45,138 nucleotides of DNA from Candidatus Pacearchaeota archaeon CG_4_10_14_0_2_um_filter_35_33 (lineage in GTDB: Archaea; Nanobdellota; Nanobdellia; Pacearchaeales; GW2011-AR1), in contig PFOR01000007.1 in the NCBI GenBank assembly GCA_002792635.1, positions 1 to 45,138 of the forward strand, given 5' to 3'. Within the stretch, counting starts at the first letter, position 1, and every line of letters starts with the position of its first letter. Shown piece after piece: positions 1 to 8,092 of the stretch. Under the pieces are notes generated by a model. It made no database searches. It saw nothing but the letters and a program-made list of their open reading frames with translations, and had not been told where the DNA came from. The translations under genes and the position numbers were made by a program.

Positions 1-60
1 ACAAAATTCCATCTTAAAATTATTCGTTTTTACTATGGAAACAAGTTTATTAATGTTTCG

Positions 61-696
61 CTACCTGCAAAAACCTCTTTGTTCAGCAGGTCTGCTCCCT
101 TCAAAGAAAATCAGTTTTATCCAACCAAGCCCAGGAATTTTAGCAATGCCCTTTCCTAAAACATTGCTGGGATAAATATTCCTCTCAGCAGCTAACTGGC
201 CAAAATTATTATCTCCTTTAGTCTCGAAAGCAGTCTCGTTCTTCTCGACAATTCTATGAATTAAAGGATTATTAAAACCAGCCTCAAAAACAATAATATC
301 TCCTAATTCTCTATCTCCTCGATTCCACAAAAGAATAATATCTCCCTTATCCAGACCATTCTTAAAACTATAATCCTGAAAGTCTTCTTTAGTAATATTC
401 TGTCTTTCATACCATAATTCATTTTCTGCCCACCAATCATCAACATGCACTCCGATACCAACTTTCAATAGCCCTCTTGCGATTCCCCCATCGTTCCAAG
501 AAGGAGTTGCGTGTGTAACCACTTCATCTATAGATAAATTAATTGGAAATGTCGGTTTCCCGCCTAACTCAAGAACCTTATCATCAACCTTATCAGCAAT
601 TTCTAGAAACTTCATCCCTGGCTTGATAATGGATTTCGCATAACTAACAACCTCAGCAGCAATTTTTCCTGCCTGCTTTATTTTTCCTTCATTCAT
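61..696 (-). CDS. Chimeric protein: N-terminal methionine aminopeptidase-like segment joined to C-terminal signal peptidase I-like segment
   Basis: N-term AGKIAAEVVSYAKSIIKPGMKFLEIADKV...HATPSWND...GVHVDD resembles type II MetAP; C-term GDIILLW...GDIIVFEAG..NPLIHRIVEKNETAFETKGDNNFGQ...GKGIAKIPGLGWIKL resembles archaeal signal peptidase I. Confidence 0.6.
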   Translation of the reverse strand: MNEGKIKQAGKIAAEVVSYAKSIIKPGMKFLEIADKVDDKVLELGGKPTFPINLSIDEVVTHATPSWNDGGIARGLLKVGIGVHVDDWWAENELWYERQNITKEDFQDYSFKNGLDKGDIILLWNRGDRELGDIIVFEAGFNNPLIHRIVEKNETAFETKGDNNFGQLAAERNIYPSNVLGKGIAKIPGLGWIKLIFFEGSRPAEQRGFCR

Positions 697-814
697 ATTA
701 ACCCTAAGAAAGACTATTTTTAAGATAAACCTTTCAAAAATTCTTATTTTATCTAACTTCTCAATAGTAACAAAAGCAAAGGTTTAAAAATCCACAATAA
801 TGCTAGTCATTATG

Positions 815-1120
815 AGTAAAATAAAAAGTAGTCTTAAAATTCAGAGAATAAAAAGAGATCAAGAACTCGGAAGTCTTGTGCAGATTAGTTACGACCCTAA
901 TCAGCCAGTAGTTCATTTATGGACAAAAGATATTAATAGCATAAGGGCTGCTTATGCAGAAATGCTAAATGTCAAAGACCAAAAAAAAATAGGGGACAGA
1001 GAATACATGCATTTCCTTTACAATATGAAAAAAGCAGGTTTTGATGAATTTGCCTTTGATGATGAAAGAGCAATTAATGGGCTTGTCGCCACTAGAGAAG
1101 CGATTAGGAATAAAAGATGA
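815..1120 (+). CDS. Hypothetical protein (start probably MSKIK)
   Basis: ORF after TATA-like tttaaaaatcc; no family recognised. Confidence 0.55.
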   Translation, partial: SKIKSSLKIQRIKRDQELGSLVQISYDPNQPVVHLWTKDINSIRAAYAEMLNVKDQKKIGDREYMHFLYNMKKAGFDEFAFDDERAINGLVATREAIRNKR

Positions 1121-1305
1121 GAGATACTTATAAATTTCCTGTAAAATTAGCAAGAGCCAGAATCTCCTATAAAGAACCTGGAGAGTCTAATTACAGACTT
1201 CCATCGCATCAAAGGTTGGCTGAAATAGAAAGAGAACTTATAATGATTCTCAAAGATGAAAAGTTCATGGAAGAAATAAATGAAGAAATAAGGAGAGATG
1301 CCTGA
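1117..1305 (+). CDS. Hypothetical small protein, ATGA overlap with upstream ORF
   Basis: 4-nt overlap suggests translational coupling. Confidence 0.5.
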   Translation: MRDTYKFPVKLARARISYKEPGESNYRLPSHQRLAEIERELIMILKDEKFMEEINEEIRRDA

Positions 1306-1317
1306 TAAGAAACGAAA

Positions 1318-1371
1318 TTATTTCAAGGTTGCTTGAGCATCCAAAAGTTCAAATACATAAAAACTTTTTGA
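1318..1371 (-). repeat. Two-hairpin repeat family, copy A (short form, inverted)
   Basis: Perfect reverse complement of 2764-2817 (54 bp). Confidence 0.9.
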
Positions 1372-1434
1372 GAGAAAATTTATGCAGAGAAAGATTTCTT
1401 AGATGCTGTTAAATATATAATAAAGAAAAGCAAG

Positions 1435-1668
1435 CTATTCTATCTTCAGCAATTTTCTCAACTTACTCTCATCAAAGCCAACGATTATTTCTCCACCAAC
1501 ATCAATAACAGGTACTCCCTGTTGCCCTGATTTCTTTATCATCTCCTGAGCAGCTTTCTGATCTTCACCAACATTTTTATTAGTAAACTTGACTTTATGT
1601 TCTTTCATAAATTCTTTTGCTTTATGGCACCATGGACATGAAACCGTGCTGTATATTATTACTTTCAT
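1435..1668 (-). CDS. Glutaredoxin-like protein
   Basis: CPWC active site (VSCPWCHKAKEFM), QQGVPVIDVGGEIIVGFD. Confidence 0.9.
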   Translation of the reverse strand: MKVIIYSTVSCPWCHKAKEFMKEHKVKFTNKNVGEDQKAAQEMIKKSGQQGVPVIDVGGEIIVGFDESKLRKLLKIE

Positions 1669-1703
1669 GTTCTAATTAAAAAAATATTCTTTATAAATTT
1701 TCA

Positions 1704-1718
1704 GTGAACTAAGTTAAC
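1704..1718. promoter_or_regulatory. Palindromic operator candidate GTGAAC TAA GTTAAC
   Basis: Upstream of and adjacent to TATA (tttataaat) of the glutaredoxin gene; shared dyad, see findings. Confidence 0.6.
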
Positions 1719-2755
1719 CTCCTTTTTAGCTTATTCATTTCTCTTTTTTCTATGAGGTATTTCAGGAATGCAGGAAGAAAACCAGTTATAACAAAATTTC
1801 CTAAATCAAGTATGCCGATATATTTTCCAAGACTAACCACCAAGGGTGTTTTTTTGCCCTGATATGGCATAAGATTGTTTTTATCCTCCATGGCGGTTAT
1901 ATTTTTAACAACAACCTTTGCCTGTCTTTCAGCATTCTGGGCTGTTTTTTCTTCTAACCTATCAGTAATGTCGCCAGCCGCGAAAATATTCTTCGCTCCA
2001 ATTAACTGCAGATGCTCGTTTACTATAATTTGAGCTTTTTCATTTAAACTTTTGGAGAAATTAGGTCTGATAAATTCATAATTGGGTGTAATTCCCGTAC
2101 AAAGAAAAACCATGTCTGGCTTTAATTTATTTCCTTTATCTGTTAAAAAGAAATTCTCTTCCTTTTTGATAACTCTCTCGCCATAAATTATTTTTACCCC
2201 TTTCTTTTTCAAGAAGCGTTCTGTATGTTTGATAGCTTTCTCATGATTTCTTTCAATTAATTTTTCTTTTGAATGAACTATCTTTATTTTTTTATCCCTG
2301 TAATGCGTACATATCTCTGCGGCCAACTCAACACCAACCAACCCCCCACCAACTATAAGAATCTCCTTTGCCTTACGCAAATCATTATAACATTCTCTAA
2401 GATTTTCGGCTCTTGTTACCTTAATTATATCTTTCTCTTTAAATGGAGCATTATAACTTGATCCGGAACAAATAACCAAATAATCAAAATGAATTTGTTT
2501 ATTATCCTCAAGAGTTACATAATCCTTGGTTATCGTTTTGACACATCCAACAATTATTTTTGCTTTCTTGAGATAATGCGTATGTAGAAGTTGTATTTTT
2601 TTAATATGTTCGGGCTCAACAATTGTCCTCAAAATTCCTGGAGTAAATTCAAAATAATCTTTAGAATCTATTAAAGTGACATTAAATTTATCTTCTAACT
2701 CTCTTGCAATGTGTGAGCCTGCGAAACCCCCACCTATAACAACTATCTCTTTCAT
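1709..2755 (-). CDS. FAD-dependent pyridine nucleotide oxidoreductase (NADH dehydrogenase-II-like); start reassigned to MKEIVVIGGG
   Basis: VIGGGFAGSHIA, LIVGGGLVGVELAAEI, NIFAAGDI; upstream part of the listed ORF is read through repeat copy B. Confidence 0.85.
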   Translation of the reverse strand: MKEIVVIGGGFAGSHIARELEDKFNVTLIDSKDYFEFTPGILRTIVEPEHIKKIQLLHTHYLKKAKIIVGCVKTITKDYVTLEDNKQIHFDYLVICSGSSYNAPFKEKDIIKVTRAENLRECYNDLRKAKEILIVGGGLVGVELAAEICTHYRDKKIKIVHSKEKLIERNHEKAIKHTERFLKKKGVKIIYGERVIKKEENFFLTDKGNKLKPDMVFLCTGITPNYEFIRPNFSKSLNEKAQIIVNEHLQLIGAKNIFAAGDITDRLEEKTAQNAERQAKVVVKNITAMEDKNNLMPYQGKKTPLVVSLGKYIGILDLGNFVITGFLPAFLKYLIEKREMNKLKRRLT

Positions 2756-2763
2756 ATTAAAAA

Positions 2764-2817
2764 TCAAAAAGTTTTTATGTATTTGAACTTTTGGATGCTC
2801 AAGCAACCTTGAAATAA
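2764..2817 (+). repeat. Two-hairpin repeat family, copy B (short form)
   Basis: TCAAAAAGTTTTTATGTATTTGAACTTTTGGATGCTCAAGCAACCTTGAAATAA, perfect inverted match to copy A. Confidence 0.9.
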
Positions 2818-2835
2818 AAAAGAAAAATAAATTTT

Positions 2836-3252
2836 TTAACGAACCTCGCTTACCGCCAATTCTCCAGGACCTGTCCATGCTAAACTAATTAAAGCAGCAA
2901 TTGATATGTAATGGAAGAATGCTGTAGCAGAACTAATTCCTTCATTGGGAATAGTCACGGTCAAAACAGCCACTACCAATATAATAGCAAGAGGCCATGC
3001 AGTATATTTGACTTTGTATCCAACAAGTATTAATGCTCCGAAGATTAATTCAGAAAGCAATAACAGCCATCCAAAAAAAGTCGCTGCCGGAAATCCAATA
3101 TTTCCTAACATGCCAATTATTCCAGAAGGATTTTTAAGTTTGCTGAAACCCATTATTACAAACAACAAACCAACAGTCATCCTTATTAAGGTATGTCCAT
3201 ACATGTGATATTGCGAGCGTGCATCATCGTGTTTTGCGTGTCTTTCTTTCAT
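2836..3252 (-). CDS. DoxX family membrane protein
   Basis: LIRMTVGLLFVIMGFSKLKNP...; four hydrophobic segments. Confidence 0.75.
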   Translation of the reverse strand: MKERHAKHDDARSQYHMYGHTLIRMTVGLLFVIMGFSKLKNPSGIIGMLGNIGFPAATFFGWLLLLSELIFGALILVGYKVKYTAWPLAIILVVAVLTVTIPNEGISSATAFFHYISIAALISLAWTGPGELAVSEVR

Positions 3253-3322
3253 CTTATTTTCCCCCTTTCATCTATTTTACCAAATACAGCAAAAAATCTC
3301 AGACAACATATTTAAAGTTTTA

Positions 3323-3358
3323 GTAAACTCTGTTAATGGTTCATTAGGTTCGCTCAGT
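3323..3358. promoter_or_regulatory. Operator candidate(s) GTAAAC TCT GTTAAT plus GTTCGCTCAGTTAAC half-sites
   Basis: In divergent region between DoxX and folE. Confidence 0.5.
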
Positions 3359-3397
3359 TAACTAAAGATATATAAAGTCTATTTTATTTAACTTATT

Positions 3398-3991
3398 ATG
3401 GAAGAAAAAGACAACAAGGGTATTGATGTAAATGTAATAGAAAAACATTTCAGAGAAATTTTGGATAAGGGCTTAAAGATTGATATTAAAGACCCTAACT
3501 TTATTGAAACCCCAAAAAGAGTAGCAAGAGCTTACAAAGAGATTTTTGCTGGTTTGAATCATACAGAAGAAGAAATAAAAAATATTTTCAAAAAATGTTT
3601 TCCAACTAATTATAAGGGCATAGTATTTGAAAAAAAAATAACTGTTTTTTCAATGTGTCCTCACCATTTCCTTCCTATTAGATATGATGTTTCAGTTGGG
3701 TATATCCCTGATGGCTGTGGGCTTGGTTTGAGCAAATTAGTTAGAATAATTGAACTATTAGCAAAAAGACCTGAATTGCAGGAAACATTTACTCAAGAAA
3801 TCGTCGAGTTAATTGAAAAGCATATGCATACCTTGGGAGCAATCTGTATGGTAAAGGGAGAGCATTACTGTATGCAAATGCGAGGGGTAAAACAAAAAGA
3901 TGTTTCAACGATAACAAGTGCAGCCAATGGTGTTTTCTTGAATAAACCAGAGATGGAATTAAAATTTTATGAATCAATAAGGAGCAGTTAA
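3398..3991 (+). CDS. folE: GTP cyclohydrolase I
   Basis: FSMCPHHFLPIRYDVSVGYIPDG, LGLSKLVRI, MQMRGV. Confidence 0.92.
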   Translation: MEEKDNKGIDVNVIEKHFREILDKGLKIDIKDPNFIETPKRVARAYKEIFAGLNHTEEEIKNIFKKCFPTNYKGIVFEKKITVFSMCPHHFLPIRYDVSVGYIPDGCGLGLSKLVRIIELLAKRPELQETFTQEIVELIEKHMHTLGAICMVKGEHYCMQMRGVKQKDVSTITSAANGVFLNKPEMELKFYESIRSS

Positions 3992-3992
3992 A

Positions 3993-4817
3993 ATGTTGAA
4001 AAACAAGGTCGCAATTATAACAGGAGGAAGTGAGGGCATTGGTTTTGGAATAGCTTCTGCTTTGGCATCTCAAGGAACTCATGTTTACCTGGTTGCAAGA
4101 ACAGAAGAAAAGTTAAAAAAAGCAAAGAATGAAATCATAGGGCGGGGCGGGAAAGCCGAAATTAGACCTGCCGATATTACAGATATTGAATCTATGAAAG
4201 AGATTATCGAGAATGTTTATAAAGACAATGGTCATTTAGATATATTTGTTAATAATGCAGGGGCATGGAAAAGTCAATCTCTTGACACACCATTTGCAGA
4301 TATTTGGAAACTTGTAGAGTTTAACATGAAAGCACCTTTTGAATTGACTCATTATTTAGCTAGCAGATTTAGAAGCGAAAAACACAATACCCTAAAAGTA
4401 TTAACTGTCGTTTCTCAGGCAGCACTTCAGGTTATGGACAGTGGTCTCGGCTACGGACCTGCGAAGATGGGGCTAGTTGCAGAACTATTCCATTTAGAAA
4501 ATGAATTGAGACGGAAAAAAATAGAAAATATTAAGTTTTATAGATTATATCCAAACACAGTTGCCACAGAAAAGATGATGGATGCAATTAGAAATAATCA
4601 AGTTCAAAATCCTGTTAATTTGGAATCTGTCGTTGATGTCGCAATAGATTTACTTTCCGATAAAACGCCAACGAGAGACATTAGAATTGGTTATTATCCT
4701 AGAAACGGAATTGTCAGAACATATCTCCCTTCAAACCCTGATGATTTTTATCATCAAACAAAAACAACTGAGGAAGTTGTAGATTCAAGTTTCACTCCAA
4801 AAGATTTATTAAAATAA
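3993..4817 (+). CDS. Short-chain dehydrogenase/reductase
   Basis: TGGSEGIGFGIA, NNAG, YGPAK. Confidence 0.9.
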   Translation: MLKNKVAIITGGSEGIGFGIASALASQGTHVYLVARTEEKLKKAKNEIIGRGGKAEIRPADITDIESMKEIIENVYKDNGHLDIFVNNAGAWKSQSLDTPFADIWKLVEFNMKAPFELTHYLASRFRSEKHNTLKVLTVVSQAALQVMDSGLGYGPAKMGLVAELFHLENELRRKKIENIKFYRLYPNTVATEKMMDAIRNNQVQNPVNLESVVDVAIDLLSDKTPTRDIRIGYYPRNGIVRTYLPSNPDDFYHQTKTTEEVVDSSFTPKDLLK

Positions 4818-4832
4818 ACCTTAAAGAATAAA

Positions 4833-5177
4833 ATGAAATTTACTAGACGATTTAAATTTGATGCGTCTCACACTCTTCCGCAAGAATTTGGTGTGAAAGA
4901 AACCAGGATGCACGGACATACTTATAAGATTGAAATAACAATTAATTGTCCAGTTATTAATGGGAGAGCAATAGACCTTGATAAACTTAAAAAAACAGTT
5001 CAAGAAGAAGTTATAGACAAACTAGATCATAATCATTTAAATGATTATTTCGAGGTTCCAAGTGCTGAGAACATAGCCGTTTGGATATGGAATCAATTAA
5101 AAGAAAAACTACAAGATATTTATGAGGTAAAATTATATGAAACAGAAAACCATTGGGTAACTTATGGAGGAGAATAA
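4833..5177 (+). CDS. 6-pyruvoyl-tetrahydropterin synthase/QueD family
   Basis: FDASHTLP, MHGHTYKIEI, DHNHLND, PSAENIA. Confidence 0.88.
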   Translation: MKFTRRFKFDASHTLPQEFGVKETRMHGHTYKIEITINCPVINGRAIDLDKLKKTVQEEVIDKLDHNHLNDYFEVPSAENIAVWIWNQLKEKLQDIYEVKLYETENHWVTYGGE

Positions 5178-5210
5178 AACTTTCCGCATCCACACTAATC
5201 ACAATTATTT

Positions 5211-5804
5211 TTAATTAGGAAATCCTCCCCTAAAAGCAAATTCTTTAACATGTTTTCTCTCACTTGGCTTCTCTGACTTCTGTATTCTTTCATGTAAGTC
5301 CTCAACATTTCCCTGTGTTCCTACGGCAAGCATTGCTTCAACATTGTAATCATCTGGAACGTTTAAGATTTTTCTTGCTTTTTCATAATCAAAACCAGCC
5401 AGACCATGAGCAATAAAGTTTTTCATTCTTGCCTGCAAAGCCAAGGACATCCATGCAGAACCAGTGTCAAAACTATGTGTAACATTCGGTTTATTCTCAT
5501 CGTTTGTTTTTTTAGAGAGGGCAACTATTAATGCTCCAGCGTCTTTCGTCCACATTTGATTAAATTCCCCCAATAAACTAAAAAAATTACTCCAATTTTC
5601 ATCACCATTAATTGCATATAAAAATCTCCATGGTTGAACATTAAACGAGCTTGGCGCCCACCGAGCTGCCTCAAATAAGGACATCAAATCATTTTCAGTA
5701 AAATCTCTTTTACTAATGGCTCTTGGACTCCATCTTTTGATAAAAATTCCATCTACATCGTGTTCAGATTTTCTTTCATTTTTAATATTATATGGTCTTG
5801 TCAT
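5211..5804 (-). CDS. Nitroreductase family protein
   Basis: RWSPRAIS, LFEAARWAPSSFNVQPWRFL. Confidence 0.9.
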   Translation of the reverse strand: MTRPYNIKNERKSEHDVDGIFIKRWSPRAISKRDFTENDLMSLFEAARWAPSSFNVQPWRFLYAINGDENWSNFFSLLGEFNQMWTKDAGALIVALSKKTNDENKPNVTHSFDTGSAWMSLALQARMKNFIAHGLAGFDYEKARKILNVPDDYNVEAMLAVGTQGNVEDLHERIQKSEKPSERKHVKEFAFRGGFPN

Positions 5805-5839
5805 ATTGTTCCTAACTAAACATCTTTTATAAATGTTTA

Positions 5840-5875
5840 GTGAACCTTGTTAACTTTTTCCTTAACAGAGTTTAC
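5840..5875. promoter_or_regulatory. Operator candidates GTGAAC CTT GTTAAC and CTTAAC AGA GTTTAC
   Basis: Two dyads in the divergent region between nitroreductase and the 5921 gene. Confidence 0.6.
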
Positions 5876-5920
5876 GGACATTAAAAAATAAGAAATGATT
5901 AATTTATCTGGAGGTGCAGA

Positions 5921-6183
5921 ATGGACAAGATAAAAAAGTTCTTGCGTGTTTGAACTTTTGGATGCTCAAGGTTGCATTCATCCATACAGTAAAGTGCATG
6001 GTTTTCTGCATCGGCAACCTTGACATAAAAATTTGCGAAGGATATTCGAACGCAGAAGCAACAAAATGCTGCAAAAAATACAATGGGTGTTACTATGATG
6101 AACGCATAAGATTACATTATGCAGAAGGACATATGAAAAAACATTTGAAAAAGTTAAGAATGTATAATTCTAATCTACCTTAA
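5921..6183 (+). pseudogene. Small Cys-rich protein gene interrupted by repeat copy C; restored product MDKIKICEGYSNAEATKCCKKYNGCYYDERIRLHYAEGHMKKHLKKLRMYNSNLP
   Basis: GGAGGTG Shine-Dalgarno 4 nt before ATG; frame is restored by removal of 95 bp between ATAAAAA direct repeats. Confidence 0.6.
5930..6031 (+). repeat. Two-hairpin repeat family, copy C (medium form) with 7-bp ATAAAAA flanking repeats
   Basis: Stem 1 AAAAGTTC/GAACTTTT; stem 2 TCAAGGTTGC/GCAACCTTGA. Confidence 0.85.
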
Positions 6184-6331
6184 CTGCATGTTTAATTATC
6201 TCAAGATTACAGCCTTTATGAGCATTACAGAAATCCTCGCATTTTTGTGCTAATTGTTCCTCTTTGTAAAAAAATCCACATATTGTACACTTAAAATAAT
6301 TTTTACCTTTAACAGTTTTTTCTTCAACCAT
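6170..6331 (-). CDS. Small zinc-finger-like protein (53 aa)
   Basis: MVEEKTVKGKNYFKCTICGFFYKEEQLAQKCEDFCNAHKGCNLEIIKHAVKVD, read by hand from the minus strand. Confidence 0.7.
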   Translation of the reverse strand: MVEEKTVKGKNYFKCTICGFFYKEEQLAQKCEDFCNAHKGCNLEIIKHAVKVD

Positions 6332-6336
6332 TTTAA

Positions 6337-6714
6337 TCACACTACTACTTCTGGGACTTTAACCTCTTTGCAGTTATGCAGTTCTCCATCAATCATCTCC
6401 CCACATATTTCACAATGTAACCTTTTCTTTTTTATAACCTCTAATACTCTCAATATTTCTTTTGTTACATTGCTTTTATTTTTTACAATTCGATTACAAG
6501 AAACTTTTACTTCTTCTAAAGCTTTTGGATGCATCTTTATCCTTTCAACTCTTTTCCCAGCAATATACTGTGAAATCGCAGCTTTAGTCAAGCCCATCAT
6601 TAAAGCAATGTTATCATAACTAATTTTGTGTTCCCTAGAAAAACACATAGCCATTTCCCTTCTTATTGCTGGAATAATATACCAGACCTCTATTTCTTGT
6701 GGTAGTGTATGCAT
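6337..6714 (-). CDS. HTH transcriptional regulator with C-terminal Cys motif
   Basis: ALMMGLTKAAISQYIAGKR helix-turn-helix; CEICGEM. Confidence 0.8.
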   Translation of the reverse strand: MHTLPQEIEVWYIIPAIRREMAMCFSREHKISYDNIALMMGLTKAAISQYIAGKRVERIKMHPKALEEVKVSCNRIVKNKSNVTKEILRVLEVIKKKRLHCEICGEMIDGELHNCKEVKVPEVVV

Positions 6715-6752
6715 ATTATTAGATAGAATAGAACAATTATAAAGTTATTGTT

Positions 6753-6767
6753 GTAAACAGAGTTCAC
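6753..6767. promoter_or_regulatory. Operator candidate GTAAAC AGA GTTCAC
   Basis: Divergent region between HTH regulator and TVP38 gene; perfect fit to dyad consensus. Confidence 0.6.
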
Positions 6768-6802
6768 AGATAATTTATAACCTGCTTTAAGATTGAAGAG
6801 GG

Positions 6803-7459
6803 ATGAACAAAAGAAAATTAGACTGGATTAAGTTTATATCACTAATGTTAATTATAGTCGTTATACTGATTCTTATTCGGGTGTTTGAAGCTGGAAGATT
6901 TTTATCCCCCTCACTTCTAAGAGAAACAATAACCGGGTATGGTGTCGCGGCACCCATTATTTTTATCATCATTTATATTTTAGCTACATTGTTCTTCCTC
7001 CCAGGCACACCCTTAACTATCTCAAGTGGCCTGATATTTGGCAGTTTTTTAGGAACTGTTTACACAGTTATTGGTGCGACTATCGGAGCTACACTTTCTT
7101 TTATCATCTCGCGCTATTTAGGAAAATCATTTGTGGAAAAAATTCTAAAAAACAAATATAAAAAATTATATTCATACGATAAAAAAATAGAGGAAAACGG
7201 GCTTTTAGTCGTGCTTTTCTTACGGCTTGTTCCGTTATTTCCTTTCAATGGACTTAATTTTGCATTGGGGTTAACTAAACTAAAAAAAAGAGATTTTATC
7301 ATTGGAACAGCTTTTGGAATAATACCCGGTAGTTTTGTGCTAGCATTTTTCGGAAATTCCTTGGCAGAATTAAATATTATGAAAATAGTTATAGCAGTAT
7401 TATTATTTGTCTTGTTGGCATTCACGCCAATTTTATACAAAAAATTCAAAAAAAGGTGA
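6803..7459 (+). CDS. TVP38/TMEM64 (SNARE-associated/DedA-like) membrane protein
   Basis: LPGTPLTISSGLIFGSFLGTVYTVIGATIGATLSF. Confidence 0.85.
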   Translation: MNKRKLDWIKFISLMLIIVVILILIRVFEAGRFLSPSLLRETITGYGVAAPIIFIIIYILATLFFLPGTPLTISSGLIFGSFLGTVYTVIGATIGATLSFIISRYLGKSFVEKILKNKYKKLYSYDKKIEENGLLVVLFLRLVPLFPFNGLNFALGLTKLKKRDFIIGTAFGIIPGSFVLAFFGNSLAELNIMKIVIAVLLFVLLAFTPILYKKFKKR

Positions 7460-7462
7460 ATC

Positions 7463-8092
7463 TTAGCTCTTCTTTAGTGCCAAATACAAAATATATGAAA
7501 CAAAAGATATTCCAACCAAAATTAAAATAATTGAAAGGTAGGGTTGAATCAAAAAGCCGAAGAAACTAAGAAGAAAAACTATCGGCATCATCCCTATGAA
7601 AGTAATAAGAGCAAATGTAAGCACATTCAGGCTTGTTAATCCAGCAGCATAACTTACAATGTCAAACGAAACATGAGGCATCAATCTTGTGATGAGAATT
7701 ATCTTAGCGATATTTCTTTCTTTTTTGCCTTTTATTTTCTGATAAAATTTATTTCTCTCTAATCTTTTAGATATGTAATCTCCTAAGAAAAACCTTGCGA
7801 TAAGAAATGCTAAAACTGCTCCAATAGTTGCTCCGATTAGAGTATACAACATCCCAAGAAAAGGGCCAAAAAATATTCCTCCAATAATCGCCAAGGGCGA
7901 GGAAGGAATAGGTGAGATAAGAATTGCAAGAATCATCAAAATAATGTATACAAATGGAGCAACATTCCCGGAACTTTCTATTATTCTCTCCACGTCGTTG
8001 TAGATATTGTTAATTTGGGGAAACAAAAACACAACTGCAATTAACAAAGCCACTAAAGCTATTAGTTTTACATATTTTCTTACTTTGTTCAT
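7463..8092 (-). CDS. TVP38/TMEM64 family membrane protein
   Basis: SPLAIIGGIFFGPFLGMLYTLIGATIGAVLAF. Confidence 0.85.
   Translation of the reverse strand: MNKVRKYVKLIALVALLIAVVFLFPQINNIYNDVERIIESSGNVAPFVYIILMILAILISPIPSSPLAIIGGIFFGPFLGMLYTLIGATIGAVLAFLIARFFLGDYISKRLERNKFYQKIKGKKERNIAKIILITRLMPHVSFDIVSYAAGLTSLNVLTFALITFIGMMPIVFLLSFFGFLIQPYLSIILILVGISFVSYILYLALKKS

Noticed and set aside
5914-6035. Listed ORF reading through repeat C (MQNGQDKKVLACLNFWMLKVAFIH...)
   Set aside because: N-terminal part is repeat-derived; the SD and downstream protein fit the ATG at 5921 with the element removed
6520-6540. CTTTTGGATGC resembling the repeat core
   Set aside because: Only ~11 bp, inside the HTH coding sequence, no hairpin arms; likely chance. 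Same for TTTTGGATGG at ~16147
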